In this document: one piece after another, positions 5,571 through 9,696 of the stretch
Position numbering within the stretch: position 1 is the first letter of the stretch
How the letters are laid out: each line of letters starts with the position of its first letter
NCBI GenBank assembly: GCA_030040215.1
Contig: JASHUD010000231.1
Span: 1 to 9,696 of the forward strand
Source: Methylovirgula sp.
GTDB taxonomy: Bacteria; Pseudomonadota; Alphaproteobacteria; Rhizobiales; Beijerinckiaceae
Direction of reading: 5' to 3'
DNA length: 9,696 nucleotides
Translations under genes and position numbers: made by a program
The notes under the pieces: generated by a model
What the model saw: only the letters and a program-made list of their open reading frames with translations
Databases searched by the model: none
Told to the model about the DNA's origin: nothing

Positions 5571-7096
5571 ATATCTCGATGCCGAAGCTTTCGGCGCCTT
5601 CGGCCGCCCGGGTGGACGGCAAAGGCCCCGTCGCGGTGATCGACATCGGCTCGAATTCGATACGGCTCGTCGTCTATGACGGGCTGAGCCGGGCGCCGAC
5701 ACCGATCTTCAACGAGAAGGCGCTTTGCGCAATCGGCGACGGCGTCGCGACGACCGGCAAACTTTCCGCGGCGGGGGTGGAAAAGGCACTCGCATCGCTA
5801 CGCCGTTTCAAGGCGTTGATTACCATCATGGGCGTCGAAGCCGTCTATGCGATCGCGACCGCCGCGGCGCGCGACGCGTCGAACGGACCGGCCTTCGTCG
5901 CCGAAGCAGCGAAAGCGATCGGTGCGCCCGTCTCTTTGCTCTCCGCGCGCCGTGAAGCCGAGCTTTCGGCGCTCGGCGTTGTCTCCGGCTTCCATGCTCC
6001 GGACGGCGTGGTCGCCGATCTCGGCGGCGGTTCGCTCGAACTCATCGATATCGTCGGGACGAAGGTCGGCAAGAGCGTCAGCCTGCCGCTCGGCGGCCTA
6101 TCGCTCATGGATGCCTCCGATCACTCGCTGCGTATCGCCCAGAAGATCGCGCGGGAGAATTTGGCGAATGTCAAACTCATCGGCGAATTGCGCGGGCGCA
6201 CGCTCTATGCCGTCGGCGGAACCTGGCGGGCGCTCGCCAAACTGCATATGCGGCAGCGCAACTATTTCCTTAGCGTCATGCACGGCTATGTCATTCCGGC
6301 GCGCGAGGCGGCGGATTTCGCCGGACTCGTCGAGCGGGTGAACGCCGAGGCGCTCGTCGCCGTCGAGAGCGTCGCTCCTGCACGCCGTCCGCTGCTCGCC
6401 TACGGAGCGATCGTGCTCGACGAAATCATCCGCCTCGCGCCGCCGAAGGAGGTGGCGATTTCGGCGGCCGGATTGCGCGAAGGCCTGCTCTACGAAAAAC
6501 TCGGCGACGCAGAGCGGCGGCAGGATCCATTGCTCGTCGCGGCGCGCGCCTTCAACGAGAACAACGCCCGTTCGCCGCGGCACGCCGAAGACCTCTGTAC
6601 CTGGACCGATCGATTCATCGAATCGGCGCGTTTCGACGAGACCGCCGAAGAAACGCGGCTGCGGCACGCCGCCTGCCTGCTCGCCGACGTGAACTGGCGC
6701 GCCCATCCCGACTATCGTAGCGAGCAGAGCCTCAGCATCGTGGCCAACGGCGCGTTCACCGGCATCGACCATCCGGGACGCTGTTTCATCGCGCTGACGA
6801 TGTCGTATCGCTATCTGGGGCTCGACGCCGACGTCAATCCGCGCATCCGGGCGCTCGTCCCGCCGCGGATGATCGACCGGGCGCGGCTTTTGGCGGGCGC
6901 GACGCGAGTCGCCTATCTCGTATCGGCGGCGATGGCGGGAGTGTTGCCGCGCACGCCGATGCTTTGTGCGAAGTCGAAATTGACGCTGACTTTGCCGCCG
7001 GATCTGGCGGCGCTCGCCAGCGAACGAGTCAACAATCGGCTGAAACAGCTCGCCCGGTTGATCGGCCGCGAGGCGAGCATCGTGATCGGCGGCTAA
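5567..7096 (+). CDS. ppx: Exopolyphosphatase, Ppx/GppA family
   Basis: Releases orthophosphate processively from polyphosphate ends; GppA-type pppGpp hydrolysis is an alternative activity in the same family. A 509-residue protein, usual for alphaproteobacterial Ppx. The ASKHA-fold motifs are present: DIGSNSIRL (26-34, phosphate 1), ATAAARDASNG (97-107), REAELSALGV (129-138, with Glu130 at the position of the E. coli catalytic Glu121) and DLGGGSLEL (151-159, phosphate 2). AVGGTWRALAKLH (about 215-227) follows. The C-terminal third is the helical Ppx_GppA_III-type domain, seen at RHAACLLADVNWRAHPDYRS. The ATG overlaps the ppk stop as ATGA, so the two are translated together. Pairing with ppk favours exopolyphosphatase over GppA. 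The stop codon overlaps that of the convergent hmuV, leaving no room for a terminator between them. Confidence 0.95.
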   Translation: MNISMPKLSAPSAARVDGKGPVAVIDIGSNSIRLVVYDGLSRAPTPIFNEKALCAIGDGVATTGKLSAAGVEKALASLRRFKALITIMGVEAVYAIATAAARDASNGPAFVAEAAKAIGAPVSLLSARREAELSALGVVSGFHAPDGVVADLGGGSLELIDIVGTKVGKSVSLPLGGLSLMDASDHSLRIAQKIARENLANVKLIGELRGRTLYAVGGTWRALAKLHMRQRNYFLSVMHGYVIPAREAADFAGLVERVNAEALVAVESVAPARRPLLAYGAIVLDEIIRLAPPKEVAISAAGLREGLLYEKLGDAERRQDPLLVAARAFNENNARSPRHAEDLCTWTDRFIESARFDETAEETRLRHAACLLADVNWRAHPDYRSEQSLSIVANGAFTGIDHPGRCFIALTMSYRYLGLDADVNPRIRALVPPRMIDRARLLAGATRVAYLVSAAMAGVLPRTPMLCAKSKLTLTLPPDLAALASERVNNRLKQLARLIGREASIVIGG

Positions 7097-7920
7097 AGCG
7101 ACCGCGCCTGGCGGGACGCGGCCGCGTGCCGATGCGGCAGCAGAAAGGGCATTCCGGAAGGAGGCAGCTCGCCCACTCCGAATTTGACGCGAAAAACTTC
7201 TGCTACGAGGTCGTTCGTCAGCACCTCTTCGGGGCGGCCTTGCGCAACAAGGCGGCCTGCGTTGAGGACGATCAGATGGTCAGCATAGGCGGCGGCCAGA
7301 TTGAGATCGTGCATGACGACGAAGACCGCAACTCCGGCTTTCGCGAGATGGCATGCGCCGTCCATCAACCCGCACTGGTGCGCCATATCGAGGTACGCCG
7401 TTGGCTCGTCGAGGAAGAGCGTCTGGCCGGCGCTTACGCCGCGCCCCGCCAATATCTGCGATAAAGTGCGTGCAAACTGCACCTGCTGCTGCTCGCCCCC
7501 TGAAAGCGACCCATAGGAACGGCCCGCGAGATGCGAAATCTCGGCGTGCGTCAATGCTTCGTCGATCGTTGCCTCGCGCACGGCGCGGGAAAGGCCGATC
7601 GAATCGACGCCAAGCCGCACCACCTCATAGACGGAAAAATCGAACGCGAGCCGCGTGACCTGTGCCATTACGGCGCGCCGCAACGCAAGACGCCACGGCG
7701 GAAGGACACGAACTTCGGTATCGCCGTAGTAGACCTGTCCGCTGCTCGGCGGCAATTCGCCGCTCATCAACCGCAGCAGGGTCGATTTGCCGGCGCCGTT
7801 CGGCCCGATCACGATCGTCATCCGACCGGCTTCGAGTCCGAACGAAACGTCCGCAACGAGATGTTTTTGTCGAACCGCGTAGGAAACGGCGCGCGCCTCG
7901 ACGATCGTGCCGGCGCTCAT
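7093..7920 (-). CDS. hmuV: Haem ABC transporter ATP-binding protein
   Basis: The ATPase of the HmuTUV haem importer; it sits on the cytoplasmic face and drives HmuU. A 275-residue protein with all ABC motifs: Walker A GPNGAGKST (39-47), Q-loop Gln87 in AQVTRLAFDFSVYEVVRLG (86-104), signature LSGGEQQQVQFAR (139-151), Walker B LFLDEP (168-173) and H-loop His204 in VMHDLNLA. The LAFDFSV segment after the Q-loop and the PFLLPHR ending (258-264) are typical of HmuV. The D-loop reads AYLD where SALD is usual, a mild variation. The frame extends upstream to ATG 7956, but ATG 7920 overlaps the hmuU stop as ATGA and gives the family length, so I prefer it. No separate promoter is needed: it is the last gene of hmuT-hmuU-hmuV. 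Vitamin B12 or ferric siderophore uptake is the main alternative for this fold. Confidence 0.92.
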   Translation of the reverse strand: MSAGTIVEARAVSYAVRQKHLVADVSFGLEAGRMTIVIGPNGAGKSTLLRLMSGELPPSSGQVYYGDTEVRVLPPWRLALRRAVMAQVTRLAFDFSVYEVVRLGVDSIGLSRAVREATIDEALTHAEISHLAGRSYGSLSGGEQQQVQFARTLSQILAGRGVSAGQTLFLDEPTAYLDMAHQCGLMDGACHLAKAGVAVFVVMHDLNLAAAYADHLIVLNAGRLVAQGRPEEVLTNDLVAEVFRVKFGVGELPPSGMPFLLPHRHAAASRQARSL

Positions 7921-8999
7921 AGGTTGCCGTAGTCCCTTCGGCGCAGCAAAAGCCACAGAAAGAATGGCGCGCCGATCGCAGCCGTGAGAATGCCGATCGG
8001 AAGTTCGGCCGGAGCGATCACGTTGCGGGCGCAGGTGTCGGCGCCGAGTACGAGAATGCCGCCGAGCAGCGGACAGGCCGGTAGAAGCAGGCGATGATCC
8101 GCGCCCAAGATCAAGCGGAGGAACTGGGGCACGACGATGCCGACGAATCCGATGATGCCGGCGCTGGCGACGCTGGCGCCGGTCGCGAGCGCAACGACGA
8201 GGATAATCACCACTTTGATCCGCTGCACGGGAACGCCCAAGGTAAACGCTTCGAATTCGCCTACCGCCAGCGCGTTCAGGCTGCGCCCGAGAAAGGACAA
8301 GCTGGCGAGCGTTAGCGCGAACGCGGGAGCTAGCGCCGCCGTCTTCTCCCAGGTCGCTCCTCCAAGACTGCCCAGGCTCCAGAACGTAAGATCGCGCAAC
8401 TGTCGATCGTTGGCGAGATAAATGAGCAGCCCGGTCGCAGCCGTCGCCAGCGCACCGAGCGCGATGCCGGCGAGCAACAAAGTTGCGACCTGAGTTTCGC
8501 CACGGCGCGTGGCGATGAAATAAAGCAGCAGCGTCATGGCAAGACCGCCGCCGAAGGCCGCGAGCGGCAGCCTTGCGAAAGGCAACGTCGCTGCGCCGAA
8601 GAATTGGTCGCCGAGAACGATGGTTACCGCGGCGGCGAGCGCCGCGCCGCCCGAGATGCCAATCAGACCCGGATCGGCGAGCGGGTTGCGAAATAGGCTC
8701 TGCATCAAGGCGCCGGAGACGGCAAGACAGCCGCCGATCATTACCGCGAGCAATGCGCGCGGCAGGCGGATGTCGAGGATTACGAGAACGTCGAGCGAGC
8801 TTGGCGTGCTGCGTCGCTGCAGCGCGGCGACGAGGATATCGATAACGCGCGGCGGCGCGATCGCCAAAGGACCTTCGCCCACCGACAAGACGAAGATGGC
8901 GGCAAGCGCCGCCGTTAATGCAAGAAACACGAAAGTTGCGCGGCGGCGTCGGGCGGCGACCAGGCCCCGCAAGTCAGTCTCGATGCGAGTCGCGAACAT
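7917..8999 (-). CDS. hmuU: Haem ABC transporter permease, FecCD family
   Basis: The membrane-spanning subunit that passes haem from HmuT into the cytoplasm, working as a dimer with HmuV. A 360-residue polytopic protein with about ten hydrophobic segments after an Arg-rich cytoplasmic start (RGLVAARRRR, 11-20). Family motifs are present: IRLPRALLAVMIGGCLAVSG (77-96), FRNPLADPGLIGISGG (103-118), TFWSLGSLGG (205-214), GFVGIVVPQFLR (284-295) and LPIGILTAAIGAPFF (333-347). The motif at 284-295 usually ends VPHxxR; here the His is Gln292, the one clear departure. Its ATG overlaps the hmuT stop by one base (TGATG), and its stop overlaps the hmuV start, so the three are translationally coupled. The fold alone would fit B12 or siderophore permeases; the neighbouring HmuT and HmuV features point to haem. 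Confidence 0.92.
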   Translation of the reverse strand: MFATRIETDLRGLVAARRRRATFVFLALTAALAAIFVLSVGEGPLAIAPPRVIDILVAALQRRSTPSSLDVLVILDIRLPRALLAVMIGGCLAVSGALMQSLFRNPLADPGLIGISGGAALAAAVTIVLGDQFFGAATLPFARLPLAAFGGGLAMTLLLYFIATRRGETQVATLLLAGIALGALATAATGLLIYLANDRQLRDLTFWSLGSLGGATWEKTAALAPAFALTLASLSFLGRSLNALAVGEFEAFTLGVPVQRIKVVIILVVALATGASVASAGIIGFVGIVVPQFLRLILGADHRLLLPACPLLGGILVLGADTCARNVIAPAELPIGILTAAIGAPFFLWLLLRRRDYGNL

Positions 9000-9696
9000 C
9001 AGGGTTTTGCATCGCTCGCGGGGTAGAACGCCGAGAGCAACTCGCTTGCCGCCTGCGGCGTGCGCGGGCCGAAGCCGAGCAGCGACAGGCCGTCCATTAG
9101 GACGAGCCGACGCTTGGCGGCGGCGGGCGTCAAAGCAAACTCCGGCAGGGAGAACACTTCGCTCGCGGTAGGACGGCCGCCGCTTCCCATCATGACAACC
9201 ACATCCGGCGCTGCAGCGACGATAGCTTCGTCGTTCATCTGTTTGTATCCGGTGAAATCATCGGCGACATTGACGCCGCCGGCGAGTTTGATCATCGCAT
9301 CGCCAGCGGTGCCTCGCCCCGCGACCAGCGGACGGCCGTTCTGCAAGGTGAGCACAAGGAGAGCGCGGACCCGCTTGCGCACCGCGGTGCTGCGCGCGCT
9401 AAGGTCGCGAAAGCTCGCGGCCACAGCCTTTGAAAGTCGCGCGGCCTTTTCGTCGGCGCGCACGAGACGTCCGATGATTTGGATCTTTTGAATCACGCCC
9501 TGCGCGGAAAAGTCGTTGGGCAAAGTCTCGAATGTGACGCCTGCATCTTTCAGGAGTTTGATGGCATCCGGCGGACCGGCGCCGTCCGAAGCAATGACGA
9601 TCGAAGGGTTCAGCGACAAGACGCCTTCCGCCGAGAAGGCGCGGAAATAGCCGATATTGACTTTCGTCTTAAGCGCCTCGACCGGATACAGGCTGG
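8999..9696 (-). CDS. hmuT: Haem-binding periplasmic protein HmuT, N-terminus beyond window
   Basis: The substrate-binding protein that hands haem to HmuU in the periplasm. The C-terminal 231 residues are present. The frame enters open at the window edge and continues above the TTG at 9619, so that codon is internal, not a start. The signal peptide and first lobe start lie outside. The visible part shows VNIGYFRAFSAEGVLSLNPS then IVIASDGAGPPDA, the HmuT/PhuT hallmark at the end of the first lobe. LVAGRGTAGDAMIKLAGG and DDFTGYKQMNDEAIVAAAPD, with the conserved Tyr, mark the second lobe, and LSLLGFGPRTPQAA lies near the end. The long helix between lobes is typical of class III binding proteins. 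It is the first visible gene of the haem operon; an outer-membrane receptor, TonB or HmuS, if linked, would lie beyond 9696. Confidence 0.9.
   Translation of the reverse strand, partial: SLYPVEALKTKVNIGYFRAFSAEGVLSLNPSIVIASDGAGPPDAIKLLKDAGVTFETLPNDFSAQGVIQKIQIIGRLVRADEKAARLSKAVAASFRDLSARSTAVRKRVRALLVLTLQNGRPLVAGRGTAGDAMIKLAGGVNVADDFTGYKQMNDEAIVAAAPDVVVMMGSGGRPTASEVFSLPEFALTPAAAKRRLVLMDGLSLLGFGPRTPQAASELLSAFYPASDAKP

Noticed and set aside
7921..7956. Upstream ATG for hmuV giving 12 more residues
   Set aside because: ATG 7920 forms the ATGA overlap with the hmuU stop and gives the usual HmuV N-terminus.
8999..9619. hmuT starting at TTG 9619
   Set aside because: The frame continues open to the window edge with HmuT-like sequence (NIGYFRAFSAEGVLSLNPS), so the TTG is internal.

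Overview
The window is GC-rich bacterial DNA, densely coding, with short intergenic gaps and frequent 4-nt stop/start overlaps. Gene content points to an alphaproteobacterium, most likely of the order Hyphomicrobiales (Rhizobiales): folE next to a NifU-like scaffold gene and yidD, a long-form Ppk with an adjoining Ppx, and an HmuTUV haem importer. The genus cannot be told from this sequence alone.

Layout. At 1-218 (minus) is the N-terminal third of folE, GTP cyclohydrolase I, cut by the window edge. It diverges from a plus-strand cluster at 386-2044: an IscU/NifU-type Fe-S scaffold lacking the third cysteine, yidD (overlapping by 14 nt), a short nitroreductase, and an unrecognised 72-residue protein. 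Spacings of -14, 20 and 30 nt suggest one operon. Next, 2309-2650 encodes a secreted Gly/Tyr/His-rich low-complexity protein.

The stretch 2651-3281 has no intact gene. It holds what looks like a decayed minus-strand gene (2647-3055) broken by a perfect tandem 7-bp duplication, two hairpins, and the leader of the next operon. From 3282 to 7096 lies ppk-ppx, coupled by an ATGA overlap: polyphosphate synthesis and degradation in one transcript. It runs tail-to-tail, with overlapping stop codons, into a minus-strand haem importer: hmuT (partial at the right edge), hmuU and hmuV, each overlapping the next.

How they work together: Ppk builds polyphosphate from ATP and Ppx hydrolyses it. HmuT captures haem in the periplasm, HmuU forms the channel and HmuV supplies ATP hydrolysis. 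FolE, the scaffold and YidD are housekeeping functions. No mobile element, CRISPR array, phage gene cluster or RNA gene was seen, and nothing looks like a wholly new multi-gene system. The most unusual items are the repeat-built secreted protein, the 7-bp-duplication pseudogene, the cysteine-poor scaffold and the hairpin directly ahead of the ppk start.
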